From positions 1 to 37,018 of the forward strand of contig JAJFLO010000536.1 of assembly GCA_021772675.1 (NCBI GenBank): a stretch of 37,018 nt of DNA, in the 5' to 3' direction. The stretch comes from Verrucomicrobiota bacterium (GTDB lineage: Bacteria; Verrucomicrobiota; Lentisphaeria; JABSQK01; JAJFLO01). The notes under the pieces were generated by a model that was not told where the DNA came from, did not search any database, and was given only the letters and a program-made list of their open reading frames with translations. Shown piece after piece: positions 6,985-15,814 of the stretch (positions are counted from its first letter, which is position 1; every line of letters starts with the position of its first letter). Made by a program: the position numbers and the translations under genes.

Positions 6985-9960
6985 TTATCTGCCACAGCAC
7001 CGTTTATATTTTTTCCCACTTCCACAAATACACGCATCGTTTCTTCCTATTTTTGGCGTGCCTCGATGAAAGGTTATACCTTTGACCATGCTTGATCCAT
7101 CCGTACCTGCAGGCGTGTCACCCGCATCCTCAATAACGGCCCCAGATTCTATTGAGAATTGGTCAAACAAATTATGAATTTCTTTCTGGGGCAGGGACGT
7201 AAGAAAATTCTTAAAAGCGGAAATACTTGACGACGAACGAAAGATCAAAGACGAAATCTCATTATTTATCTGACCAATTAGATCTCCGAACATGTGAAAT
7301 GCCTCCTGTTTATACTCTATTAAAGGATCTCTCTGACCGTGTGCCCGTAAATAAATTCCGCTCCGCAAATCATCCATTGCATATAAATGTTCCTGCCATA
7401 AGCGATCATGAGCACTTAACATGATATGACGTTCCATACGTATCAAACTTTCTTTCGCATCACCTTTTATCTTTTCCTGATAAGCATTTTCTACCTTTTC
7501 CTTCAACGAAACAACTAATTTTTCAACATCATAATTATTTATGTCTACCTCTAAATGATTTTCCTTGAATCCAATAGGATATGTGGTATTCAACCAATGG
7601 AGCATTGCTGTTTTATCAAATGGATATCCATACTTTTTTACATCTAAACTCATCGAATCCAAGTGATCATATATTGCATCATCAATAAAATTCATTAATA
7701 ATTCATGGGTATCTTCTGCTTTCAGAATTTCACTGCGCCTACCATAAATGACTTTGCGTTGTTTATTCACAACGTCATCGAACTGAAGTGTGCGCTTTCG
7801 GGTAGAATAATGCTGCTGTTCAACTTTTTTCTGTGCGCTTTCTATCGATCGATTAAGCCATGGATGTGACAATTCTTCGCCTTCTTCAAATCCGAGTTTT
7901 TCCATTAAACCCGCGATGCGGTCTGACCCAAATAGTCTCATTAAATCATCTTCCAAAGAAATATAAGAACGAGATGAACCTGGGTCTCCCTGACGGGCAC
8001 AGCGCCCTCGAAGTTGTCGGTCAATCCGTCTAGAATCATGTCTTGCACTGGCGATAACGTGTAATCCTCCTAATTGATCGACACCGTCACCCAGTCGAAT
8101 ATCCGTTCCTCGTCCTGCCATATTTGTCGCGATAGTGACAGCTCCTCGCTGTCCTGCTCGTGCAACTATTTCCGCTTCATGTTGGTGGTTCTTTGCATTC
8201 AGTACGTTATGCTGAATTTTATCTCGCTTTAATAAACGGCTTAAAATTTCAGAAACTTCTACTGAAATCGTACCAAGTAATACCGGTTGATTTTTGCCAT
8301 GGAATTCTTTAATCTCATTTATAATACTTTTATATTTTTCTCGTTTTGTCTTAAAAATTTTATCGTTAAAATCCTGACGAATACATGGCCTATTGGTTGG
8401 GATTACCAGAACATCCAGATCATAAATATCTTTAAATTCATTTGCCTCAGTTTCGGCAGTTCCAGTCATTCCAGCAAGTTTATCATACATTCGGAAATAA
8501 TTTTGGATCGTTATGGATGCGAGAGTTTGTGTTTCCCGTTCAATAGTAACCCCTTCTTTCGCCTCTAAAGCCTGATGTAATCCTTCGCTAAAGCGCCGAC
8601 CAGGCATAAGTCGACCGGTAAATTCATCAACAATCATAACTTTATTGTCCTTAACTACATAAAGAACGTCTTTTTCAAATAAGCAGTATGCACGCAATAG
8701 CTGTGATATATTATGGATGGATTCACTGCGTTGATCAAAAAGTGTCTGTAATTTAGATCGTTCTTCTTGTTTTTGCGTATCATCGAGATCTTCTTTTGCA
8801 TCAATTTCTTGAAACTCACTAACAAGATCGGGTATAACAAAGCTTTCAGGCTCTCCAGGACTCAATGTAGATCTTCCTTTTTCACTTAAATCGGTATCAT
8901 GTGCTTTTTCATCAATGGTAAAGTAAAGAGATTCTTTTAGTTCCTGAAGCATCCCCCTATTTTGATCACTATGCGTTTCCAGTTCCCTTTTATCGAGACT
9001 TTTATGAATTGTGGGATCTTCCATCAGTCGAGTTAATTGCTTGTGTTTAGGCATGCCAAGTTTGACCAGCAGAAGATCTGTGATTGCCTCATCATGATCA
9101 GGTTCACTGGGTTCAGTAGCCAAAACGTTTTTCGCTTTAGTTACCAGTTTAGTGCACAATTCATTTTGCTTTCGAACAAGATTCTCAACTGAAGGCTTTA
9201 ATTGATCGTATCGATGGGTAGAAACGGCAGCAGGACCTGAAATAATAAGAGGGGTACGTGCCTCATCGATTAAAATGCTATCTATTTCGTCAACTATAGC
9301 AAAGTAATGATCACGTTGAACCAAATCCTCCGGATCATGAGCCATCCCCATGTCTCTAAGATAATCAAAACCAAACTCACTGTTTGTGCCATACGTTATA
9401 TTGCACTCATACTGGTTGCGACGCTCCTGTGGATCCATGCTATTTTGTATACAGCCAACCGAAAGCCCCAACCACCTTAAAACAGTTCCAACCCATTGCG
9501 AATCTCTCAATGCAAGATAATCATTGACAGTCACTAACTGACAATTTTTCCCGGTTAATGCATTGAGATAAAGGGGTAATGTCGCTACTAAGGTTTTTCC
9601 TTCGCCTGTCTGCATCTCAGCAATCCCTCCCTTGTGAAGCGCAATTCCTCCAAGCATCTGAACATCATAGGGGATCATGTCCCACCCAATTTCCTGGTTT
9701 GTGATATTAATTACGGTTCCCACGAGTCGTCTACATGCATTTTTTACGGTAGCAAAAGCCTCAGGCAGCAAATCATCAACTGAAACATTGTCGTCCGAAT
9801 ATCTCTTCCTAAATTCAACAGTTTTTTCCTTTAATTGATCATCGGTTAAACTCTGATACTCAATTTCGATATCGTTAATTTGTTTAACAATTGGAAGGAT
9901 TTTTTTTATTTGGCGTTCATGCTTTGAGCCAAACACTTTTTTTAGAACCTGTGACAACAT
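6985..9960 (-). CDS. secA: Preprotein translocase ATPase SecA
   Basis: A 991-residue motor that drives unfolded preproteins through SecYEG. Walker A is MQTGEGKTLVA (about 116-126), Walker B is IVDEIDSILIDEARTPL (about 222-238), and the second motor domain carries TIATNMAGRGTDIRLG. The C-terminus is a zinc-binding SEC-C motif, CICGSGKKYKRCCGR, used for SecB or membrane contacts. The protein is some 100 residues longer than typical SecA. The excess is a charged segment at about 270-420 inside the preprotein-cross-linking region, seen in some PVC and Bacteroidota SecAs. It lies downstream of holA, with a 193-base gap holding a repeat. No clear Shine-Dalgarno precedes the ATG. Confidence 0.97.
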   Translation of the reverse strand: MLSQVLKKVFGSKHERQIKKILPIVKQINDIEIEYQSLTDDQLKEKTVEFRKRYSDDNVSVDDLLPEAFATVKNACRRLVGTVINITNQEIGWDMIPYDVQMLGGIALHKGGIAEMQTGEGKTLVATLPLYLNALTGKNCQLVTVNDYLALRDSQWVGTVLRWLGLSVGCIQNSMDPQERRNQYECNITYGTNSEFGFDYLRDMGMAHDPEDLVQRDHYFAIVDEIDSILIDEARTPLIISGPAAVSTHRYDQLKPSVENLVRKQNELCTKLVTKAKNVLATEPSEPDHDEAITDLLLVKLGMPKHKQLTRLMEDPTIHKSLDKRELETHSDQNRGMLQELKESLYFTIDEKAHDTDLSEKGRSTLSPGEPESFVIPDLVSEFQEIDAKEDLDDTQKQEERSKLQTLFDQRSESIHNISQLLRAYCLFEKDVLYVVKDNKVMIVDEFTGRLMPGRRFSEGLHQALEAKEGVTIERETQTLASITIQNYFRMYDKLAGMTGTAETEANEFKDIYDLDVLVIPTNRPCIRQDFNDKIFKTKREKYKSIINEIKEFHGKNQPVLLGTISVEVSEILSRLLKRDKIQHNVLNAKNHQHEAEIVARAGQRGAVTIATNMAGRGTDIRLGDGVDQLGGLHVIASARHDSRRIDRQLRGRCARQGDPGSSRSYISLEDDLMRLFGSDRIAGLMEKLGFEEGEELSHPWLNRSIESAQKKVEQQHYSTRKRTLQFDDVVNKQRKVIYGRRSEILKAEDTHELLMNFIDDAIYDHLDSMSLDVKKYGYPFDKTAMLHWLNTTYPIGFKENHLEVDINNYDVEKLVVSLKEKVENAYQEKIKGDAKESLIRMERHIMLSAHDRLWQEHLYAMDDLRSGIYLRAHGQRDPLIEYKQEAFHMFGDLIGQINNEISSLIFRSSSSISAFKNFLTSLPQKEIHNLFDQFSIESGAVIEDAGDTPAGTDGSSMVKGITFHRGTPKIGRNDACICGSGKKYKRCCGR

Positions 9961-10125
9961 TACGTATTTTCCTATAATTCAAAATTTCATTGCCGATGAA
10001 TAGTTTACGCCGCATCTAATTGAAAGGGCGAATCTTAGCAATTATTGAGTTGCATTCATAGAATCCATTATGCTTATTTATGATTTCAATGCCAACACTC
10101 ATCCAATGGTAACTAACATAATAAA

Positions 10126-10157
10126 CACTTTGAATACAAATTCCTATAGTATATCAA
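10126..10157 (-). repeat. Repeat family E, short copy between holA and secA
   Basis: On the minus strand TATAGGAATTTGTATTC (10148-10132) is identical to 19126-19142 and to the reverse complement of 33786-33802. The match extends on both sides (TTGAT before, CAAAGT after). It lies between the holA stop and the secA start. The wider spacer at 9961-10153 holds no other recognised feature. Confidence 0.6.
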
Positions 10158-11248
10158 CTAGTCTTTATAATTCTTAGAGAAAGTAATTCCAATAGTAGCT
10201 TTTTGGAAAGCGTCGAAGAAACTAACATTTTATCGACTTCAGCAATCATGCGGATTGCTGCAATTAATTCTTGACCGGTATATTGCATCGCCTGTTGGGC
10301 AATCATTTTTATTTGCCAGAACGATTTTCCCAATATGACATTCCCTTCAAATCCAGCAAGGTTAACCTCGTGTCCATCCTGAATCATACTCGCTAACGTC
10401 GATGCATTTTTACACCTTAAATGAGCCATTAGTAATTTTGCCTGAAGTAACTCAATAAAATATCGAGCAAGAAAACGAACCTGCCCGAGAACACTTCCTT
10501 CGGGGTCTTTTGTATGATTCATTAATTGCTGAATTGTATTGAATGCGTCTTCAGCATTGCGATCTCCAAATGTGTTTGCTAATGCATAAAACACAGCTTC
10601 CCTATTGCCTAAACATATTGATCTGACATCATTATATGACGGTGAATTCCCAGCAAAACAGTATAACTTTTCAATCTCATTAGCAATTCTTCCAGTATCA
10701 ACACCAATGCATTCAATCAAGTAATCAACTGCCTCTTTTGACAGTGTCATTTCATGTTCTTTTAATCGGTCATTCAAAACTGCTTCCACATCTTTTCGCC
10801 ATGCTTTTTTGGCAATTTCCGGCTTCTTAAAAATTAATATTTTACCCGCTTTTTCACAGGATTTATACAGCACATTTTTAGCATCAATGCCAAGCCCGCT
10901 TATAACTAATGATATATCAGACAAACAGTCACTTTCGATTAACTCTGCAATTTGTTCAATTGCAAGTCCAAGAGGATCCCTCTTCTTAATGGCACTTTCT
11001 TTACCGGCAGCGGCTAAAAATAAAATGTTTGATAACCATATAACTCTATTACTACTGAAAAATGACGGTGTTTTAATCAAGACGATTATATCGTCTAAAA
11101 TCAACTCTGGAGATTTTTCGTCATCTTCTCTAATCATTTCAAGTGAAAGTGGATCTGACTCTACATCGACTAATCTGTCTATAATTTTTTTTGCTTCTAT
11201 CTCAATAGCGCTACCGTCGTCACCTGAGACTAAATAGACATTACCCAT
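10154..11248 (-). CDS. holA: DNA polymerase III subunit delta
   Basis: A protein of about 364 residues that opens the beta sliding clamp as part of the clamp loader. The N-terminal GNVYLVSGDDGSAIEIEAKKI matches the delta AAA+ fold start, where a YLxxGxD motif stands in for a functional Walker A. The middle LNDRLKEHEMTLSKEAVDYL and TGRIANEIEKLYCF segments and the helical C-terminal collar domain are typical. The start is set at 11248 rather than an upstream frame-extending ATG at 11299. The 11248 site gives the family N-terminus and sits one base after the epimerase stop (TAATATG), indicating translational coupling. Finding holA at the end of a nucleotide-sugar operon is unusual. Confidence 0.88.
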   Translation of the reverse strand: MGNVYLVSGDDGSAIEIEAKKIIDRLVDVESDPLSLEMIREDDEKSPELILDDIIVLIKTPSFFSSNRVIWLSNILFLAAAGKESAIKKRDPLGLAIEQIAELIESDCLSDISLVISGLGIDAKNVLYKSCEKAGKILIFKKPEIAKKAWRKDVEAVLNDRLKEHEMTLSKEAVDYLIECIGVDTGRIANEIEKLYCFAGNSPSYNDVRSICLGNREAVFYALANTFGDRNAEDAFNTIQQLMNHTKDPEGSVLGQVRFLARYFIELLQAKLLMAHLRCKNASTLASMIQDGHEVNLAGFEGNVILGKSFWQIKMIAQQAMQYTGQELIAAIRMIAEVDKMLVSSTLSKKLLLELLSLRIIKTS

Positions 11249-11249
11249 A

Positions 11250-12251
11250 TTAAAGTTCCTCACCACGCCATGAAAAAACATCTCTGGCAAGCTCTTCATT
11301 TTCTATATACCACTTGCAAAATTTAGGGACGCCTTCTGCAATCGATGTTTCGGGAGAAAAATCAAGTTTCTCTTGAGAACGACGAATATCGGCATAGGTT
11401 GCAGGAACATCACCCGGTTGCATTGGCAAATTATTTATTATTGCCTTTTTGTTTAGAGACTTTTCAATTAAAGTAATCATATCCAATAGATTTTCACATT
11501 TATGATTACCAAGGTTAAATAGTTCATATTGATCCAAACATTTAAGGAAAAGTGCATTCGTTACACCATTAATAATATCATCAATATAGGTAAAATCTCG
11601 CTTCATGTCTCCATTATTGAATACCGGAATGGGTTTGTCATTAAGAATTTTTTCTGTAAATATCCACATTGCCATGTCTGGACGTCCCCAAGGTCCATAT
11701 ACGGTAAAAAACCGCAGGCCGATTGTTTGAAAATTATATAGATGAGAGTAACAATGAGCCATAAGCTCATTTGCTTTTTTTGAAGCAGCGTAAAGGCTTA
11801 TTGGAGCATCAACGTTATCTGTTTCTGAAAATGGTAGTGATTTATTGCCCCCGTATACACTGGAACTTGATGCATAAACAAGTCGCGTTACACCGTGATG
11901 CCGACAACACTCAAGAATGTTCAGAAATCCCTCAAGGTTTGACTTTTGATATTCAAACGGATTTGTCAGGCTATACCTTACTCCAGCCTGGGCAGCAAAA
12001 TTACAAACGATATCGGGTCTATGTTTAGCGAAAATCTCAACGAGTCTATGATAATTACAGAGATCGCCGTCATAGTGACAATATCCGTCATTTGCCTCCA
12101 AATTTTTTAACCTCGCTTCCTTAACACTTTTGGGATAGAATTCGTTTAAATTATCATAGCCAATGACCTCATGCCCCAATTTTATCAATTTTCGCGCGAG
12201 ACTAAAACCAATAAACCCTGCTGTTCCCGTTATAAATACTTTTTTTTTCAT
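11250..12251 (-). CDS. NAD-dependent epimerase, UDP-glucuronate 4-epimerase-like
   Basis: A short-chain dehydrogenase of about 333 residues in the extended SDR group. It probably interconverts UDP-glucuronate and UDP-galacturonate (or the N-acetylated uronates) for surface polysaccharide. The Rossmann motif GTAGFIG is near the N-terminus. The YAASKKANELM sequence carries the catalytic Tyr-x-x-x-Lys. GLRFFTVYGPWGRPDMA is the typical substrate-binding stretch of CapI/WbnF/LpsL enzymes. The start at 12251 is chosen over the upstream 12290 because it begins at MKKKVFITG and follows the previous gene's stop as TAATATG. The preceding gene makes the nucleotide uronic acid that this enzyme would use. 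The exact sugar is not determined. Confidence 0.9.
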   Translation of the reverse strand: MKKKVFITGTAGFIGFSLARKLIKLGHEVIGYDNLNEFYPKSVKEARLKNLEANDGYCHYDGDLCNYHRLVEIFAKHRPDIVCNFAAQAGVRYSLTNPFEYQKSNLEGFLNILECCRHHGVTRLVYASSSSVYGGNKSLPFSETDNVDAPISLYAASKKANELMAHCYSHLYNFQTIGLRFFTVYGPWGRPDMAMWIFTEKILNDKPIPVFNNGDMKRDFTYIDDIINGVTNALFLKCLDQYELFNLGNHKCENLLDMITLIEKSLNKKAIINNLPMQPGDVPATYADIRRSQEKLDFSPETSIAEGVPKFCKWYIENEELARDVFSWRGEEL

Positions 12252-12252
12252 A

Positions 12253-13569
12253 TTAAGCCCGATAAACTTTTTCGTGTTCTGGACATGCATTGCGCGTGTC
12301 GATTATTACTTTGGCATATTTAATGATTTTTTGATAATCAATATTGTCATGATCTGTAGCAATAATTGCTGCATCAAATTCATCACTTGTCAGATTAGAT
12401 AAAGCAATACTTTTATTTCCAGCTAAATGAGGATGTTCTCGGGTTTTCTTTATTTCTGGGCAAAAATGATCTAAATAACTTACTGTAGCTCCTTTATGTG
12501 TTAATTCGTCCCAAAGAACAAACGTGGGACTTTCTCTGATATCATCAATATTTTTTTTGTAAGCAAGACCTACCAACAATACTCGACTGGCTTTTAAAGC
12601 AATTCCATGATCATTCAATGCCAACATAGTCTGCTGAATGACATAATTTGGCATGTTTGTGTTAATCTCTCCAGCTAATTCTATGAATTTGGTAGATATG
12701 CCATATTCTTTTGCCTTCCACGTTAAATAAAATGGATCGATTGGGATGCAATGTCCACCGAGTCCGGGACCAGGGTAAAACGCCATATAACCAAATGGTT
12801 TTGTTTTAGCGGCATTTATCACTTCCCAAATGTTGATATCCATTTTTGAAAAGACCATCTTCAGCTCATTGACTAATGCAATATTCACACATCGAAAAAT
12901 ATTTTCCATAAGTTTAGTGGCTTCAGCAGCACGGCACGTCGAAACAGGCACGGTTTCACAAATAATTGAATCATACATCGATTTTGCCGCGATTAGAGAT
13001 TTAGTATTGAGACCGCCAACAACCTTTGGTATCGTTGAGGTGTTATAGGATTTATTATTCGGATCTTCTCTTTCCGGCGAATAGCCAACAAGGAAATCAT
13101 TTTCAGCGGTTAATCCAGAGAGCTGCTCCAGAATAGGTACTAATACTTCCTCTGTTGTCCCCGGATAGGTGGTTGATTCTAGAACGATTAGTTGATCTTT
13201 TCGAAGATAGGGTCCAATTAGATTTGCAGTTTTTTCGATATAGCTTAAGTCTGGATTTCTATGTTCGTTTAGGGGAGTTGGTACACAAATCAATATTGCG
13301 TCACATTTTGAAACTACCGAGAAATCTTTAGTTACAGTGGCATTATCATTATTTGTTATTTGATTTTTAATAACATCCGCATTGATATGACCGATATAGG
13401 AGTTTCCACTCTCCAGGCTAGATATTTTATTCGTATCAACGTCGAATCCGATTACTACGAATCCTTGTTTAGAAAACTCAATAAGTAACGGCAAACCAAC
13501 ATAACCCAAACCAATAACACCGATTTTTGCGGTCCTATTGTTAATTTTTTCGACAAAAAAATTCGACAT
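12253..13569 (-). CDS. Nucleotide-sugar 6-dehydrogenase (UDP-GlcNAc/UDP-Glc dehydrogenase family)
   Basis: A 438-residue NAD-dependent enzyme oxidising C6 of a UDP-sugar to the uronic acid for polysaccharide synthesis. The N-terminal Rossmann motif is IGVIGLGYVGLPL. SPERE and the K-rich TKLMENIFRCVN helix are conserved. The catalytic cysteine lies in PGPGLGGHCIPIDPFYLTWK at about residue 274. That last motif is most like WbpA-type UDP-GlcNAc dehydrogenases, though UDP-glucose remains possible. The ATG at 13569 has an AGGAG seven bases upstream; a TTG two codons earlier is disregarded. It is first in a tightly coupled dehydrogenase-epimerase-holA unit. The TAATATG junction with the next gene argues for coupled translation. 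Confidence 0.9.
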   Translation of the reverse strand: MSNFFVEKINNRTAKIGVIGLGYVGLPLLIEFSKQGFVVIGFDVDTNKISSLESGNSYIGHINADVIKNQITNNDNATVTKDFSVVSKCDAILICVPTPLNEHRNPDLSYIEKTANLIGPYLRKDQLIVLESTTYPGTTEEVLVPILEQLSGLTAENDFLVGYSPEREDPNNKSYNTSTIPKVVGGLNTKSLIAAKSMYDSIICETVPVSTCRAAEATKLMENIFRCVNIALVNELKMVFSKMDINIWEVINAAKTKPFGYMAFYPGPGLGGHCIPIDPFYLTWKAKEYGISTKFIELAGEINTNMPNYVIQQTMLALNDHGIALKASRVLLVGLAYKKNIDDIRESPTFVLWDELTHKGATVSYLDHFCPEIKKTREHPHLAGNKSIALSNLTSDEFDAAIIATDHDNIDYQKIIKYAKVIIDTRNACPEHEKVYRA

Positions 13570-13944
13570 AACCAACTCCTATTAAGTCACATTGTTAAAA
13601 AAAAAGACTACCTGATACTGTGAAAAATCATAAGAAAATCAGTGCAATACACTTGATACTGAAAGTAATGAAAGAACTTGAAGGCATATCAATATATTTT
13701 TGCAACATATTTATATTCAAGCAGTTATGCTGATTTACTATACGTTTTTTACTGATTTGGGTATAATTAAATATTCAATAATCAAAACTTGCAATGTAAT
13801 ATTCTTCTAAAATTTGTTGAAGATCAATATATCGCAACATATATTAGCGGTTTTGACTCAGATTTAGCACCTGTGATATCCGTTATCCCAAATAGTCAAA
13901 ATGACTGACAATCCACGGAAGTAAAACCGAGGTCTTTTACACAA

Positions 13945-13976
13945 TTGAATTTAAAACCAGGTTGCTAAGCTATAAT
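13945..13976 (+). promoter_or_regulatory. Possible promoter of the bL25 gene
   Basis: A consensus -10 box TATAAT at 13971-13976 stands about 135 bases before the bL25 start. The -35 is weak: TTGAAT at 13945 has a 20-base spacer and GAATTT at 13947 an 18-base spacer. Transcription from here would place the 14049-14074 hairpin in the leader. Confidence 0.3.
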
Positions 13977-14048
13977 TAAAATCTAATTTTTCTATTACTT
14001 TTTCGGATAATATTTCATTTGTAATTAGAAAATTTGGATTTGATTTTA

Positions 14049-14074
14049 GTTTCCAATCTCAGAAGATTGGAAAC
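14049..14074 (+). promoter_or_regulatory. Perfect 10-bp hairpin in the bL25 leader
   Basis: GTTTCCAATC and GATTGGAAAC form a perfect 10-bp stem with a six-base loop TCAGAA. It ends 37 bases before the bL25 ATG. No U-tract follows, so it is not a standard terminator. It might be an autoregulatory site for the ribosomal protein or a small palindromic repeat. Confidence 0.45.
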
Positions 14075-14111
14075 ACATTGAGAAATATTAAATAAATTAA
14101 GGAATTTTAAA

Positions 14112-14771
14112 ATGGCTGATGGCGAAATTAGCATGAATGCAAAGAAACGTGATGAATTGTCCAAGGGGCAACTCAATCAGTTAAGACGAGATGGCTTCAT
14201 CCCCTGCGTTTTATATGGCCACAAAGTAAAACCTACATCCTTAGTGGTGGAACTAAAAGAATTTATATCCGCTCTAAAGCAATCCAATATCATAAATATT
14301 ACTCTGGATAAGAAAAATGATGCTACAAAAGTGTTAATTAAAGAAATTCAGTACGATTATCTCAGCACCAGTATCATCCATGCTGACTTTCAGCAAATTA
14401 AAGCAGGAGAAAAAATATCGGTTGAAATTCCTATAGAATTAACAGGTGAACCCGAAGGAATTCACCATGGTGGCCGACTGGACCAGGTGCTTCATCAGAT
14501 GAAAATTGAAAGTTTGCCTAAACATCTACCCGACAAACTTATTGTGGATGTTTCTTCACTAAATCTGGATGAATCTTTATCTATTGCTGATATTATATTT
14601 CCTGCTGGAGTAAAAGCAGTTAACCTTGACGCGGGTACTGTTGTCGCTGCGGTCGTGCCAATAAAGATGACAGATGAGGAAACAGACAAAGAAGTTGTGG
14701 CTTCAACCGAAGGTTCAAGTCAGGAACCCGAAGTCATTGCAAAGGGTAAGAAAGAAGAGGAAGAAGATTAA
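14112..14771 (+). CDS. rplY: Large ribosomal subunit protein bL25 (CTC/TL5 form)
   Basis: A 219-residue 5S-rRNA-binding protein of the 50S subunit. The N-terminal L25 domain (about 1-100) begins with NAKKRDELSKGQLNQLRRDGFIPCVLYG, shown here in part. The C-terminal TL5 beta domain (about 105-195) includes SVEIPIELTGEPEG and LPKHLPDKLIVDVSSLNLDE. A charged tail rich in Glu and Lys ends the protein. The two-domain form is the general stress or CTC type. A ribosome-binding site AAGGAATT lies upstream. It heads a string of translation genes; pth follows after 21 bases. Confidence 0.96.
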   Translation: MADGEISMNAKKRDELSKGQLNQLRRDGFIPCVLYGHKVKPTSLVVELKEFISALKQSNIINITLDKKNDATKVLIKEIQYDYLSTSIIHADFQQIKAGEKISVEIPIELTGEPEGIHHGGRLDQVLHQMKIESLPKHLPDKLIVDVSSLNLDESLSIADIIFPAGVKAVNLDAGTVVAAVVPIKMTDEETDKEVVASTEGSSQEPEVIAKGKKEEEED

Positions 14772-14792
14772 TTTAAAAAATAAAAATCCCAA

Positions 14793-15404
14793 ATGTCGGA
14801 CGTTTTTCCATCTTTAGTAGTCGGGCTTGGTAATCCCGGAGATAGGTACATTAAGTCCCGACATAATGTTGGTTTCATAGTCATTGATAAATTAACTGAA
14901 CATTTTAAGAGAACGACAAAGACATGTGAAGTAATTGCAAAAAGCCAAGTCTGGCAGCTAAGACTAAAGGGGCTCATTATCCACTTACAAAAGCCATTAA
15001 CTTATATGAATTTAAGTGGAACAGCAGTAAAAGCGTTAAGTTGTCTTAAAGATATTGATCCGAAACAAATATTAATCGTATGCGATGATATCGATTTACC
15101 ATTTGGCAAAATAAGATTAAGGAAAAAAGGCAGTAGTGGCGGTCATAATGGGGTGAATTCAATTATCACTGAATTAAATACTAGTAATTTTAATCGATTA
15201 AGAATTGGAATCGCGTCAGAAAATACCGAAACGAACACAAGCGATTATGTTCTATCTACATTCACTGATTTACAGTTTGAATGCTTAAATAAAATTACTG
15301 AATTATCGCGAGATGCAGTCATTCTGGCAATACTTCAGGGAATGGATAAATCAATGAATACTTATAATGGAAGCCATTTAAATATCAATAACAACAAGCT
15401 ATAA
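14793..15404 (+). CDS. pth: Peptidyl-tRNA hydrolase
   Basis: A 203-residue enzyme that releases peptides from tRNAs dropped by stalled ribosomes. The N-terminal VVGLGNPGDRYIKSRHNVGF carries the invariant Asn and catalytic His (about residue 24). QKPLTYMNLSGTAV and the segment CDDIDLPFGKIRLRKKGSSGG with the following GHNG are the conserved substrate-binding loops. Length is normal. No Shine-Dalgarno is clear, and expression may be coupled to the upstream bL25 gene. The bL25-pth pairing is common in bacteria. Confidence 0.96.
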   Translation: MSDVFPSLVVGLGNPGDRYIKSRHNVGFIVIDKLTEHFKRTTKTCEVIAKSQVWQLRLKGLIIHLQKPLTYMNLSGTAVKALSCLKDIDPKQILIVCDDIDLPFGKIRLRKKGSSGGHNGVNSIITELNTSNFNRLRIGIASENTETNTSDYVLSTFTDLQFECLNKITELSRDAVILAILQGMDKSMNTYNGSHLNINNNKL

Positions 15405-15480
15405 GTATCTTAACTTAACTGTTAGACACAAAAACTAATAGGCTTTTAAGCCAACCCTATCGATATGGAGTAAACTAAAT

Positions 15481-15810
15481 TTGAAAAAATACGAAGCAAT
15501 ATTTATTACTAACAATCAAAAAAATGAAGAAGGACTGGCAAACTTCATCAAGGAAACTGAAACCTTAATTACATCACTGGATGGAATTGTCCATCAAACC
15601 GAAGACTTAGGAGCACGTCAATTTGCACATCCTATTAATAAGAAAACGATGGGGCATTACATCAGCATTGCAACGTCGCTACCTGAAAATAAAGTAATTG
15701 AATTAAAAGAAAAATTTCGATTGGATCCAAATGTATTTAGAGTTGAAGTGTTTAGTTACGACAAACCAGAGAATTATGAAGCCCAACAAACTGAGCAAAT
15801 AAGGACCTAA
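15481..15810 (+). CDS. rpsF: Small ribosomal subunit protein bS6
   Basis: A 109-residue 30S protein that binds 16S rRNA with bS18. KKYEAIFITNN at the start and GARQFAHPINKKTMGHYI in the middle are characteristic. Initiation is at a TTG codon. No ATG gives the family N-terminus, and TATGGAG lies about 10 bases upstream. Four bases separate its stop from the SSB start, so the pair is translationally linked. Together with ssb and rpsR this is the conserved S6-SSB-S18 cluster. Confidence 0.95.
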   Translation: MKKYEAIFITNNQKNEEGLANFIKETETLITSLDGIVHQTEDLGARQFAHPINKKTMGHYISIATSLPENKVIELKEKFRLDPNVFRVEVFSYDKPENYEAQQTEQIRT

Positions 15811-15814
15811 GTAA

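Larger units (their letters stand above)
13570..14111. other. Divergent intergenic region between dehydrogenase and bL25 genes
   Basis: A 540-base AT-rich divergent spacer. It must contain promoters for both directions. TATAAT boxes on the plus strand occur near 13757 and at 13971. The only strong structure is the hairpin at 14049-14074. No RNA gene or coding frame is recognised. Confidence 0.4.

Noticed and set aside
8287..8568. 93-codon plus-strand frame within secA
   Set aside because: It is antisense to a strongly conserved secA segment and has no independent support. The same holds for the other antisense frames in secA, rny and bamA.
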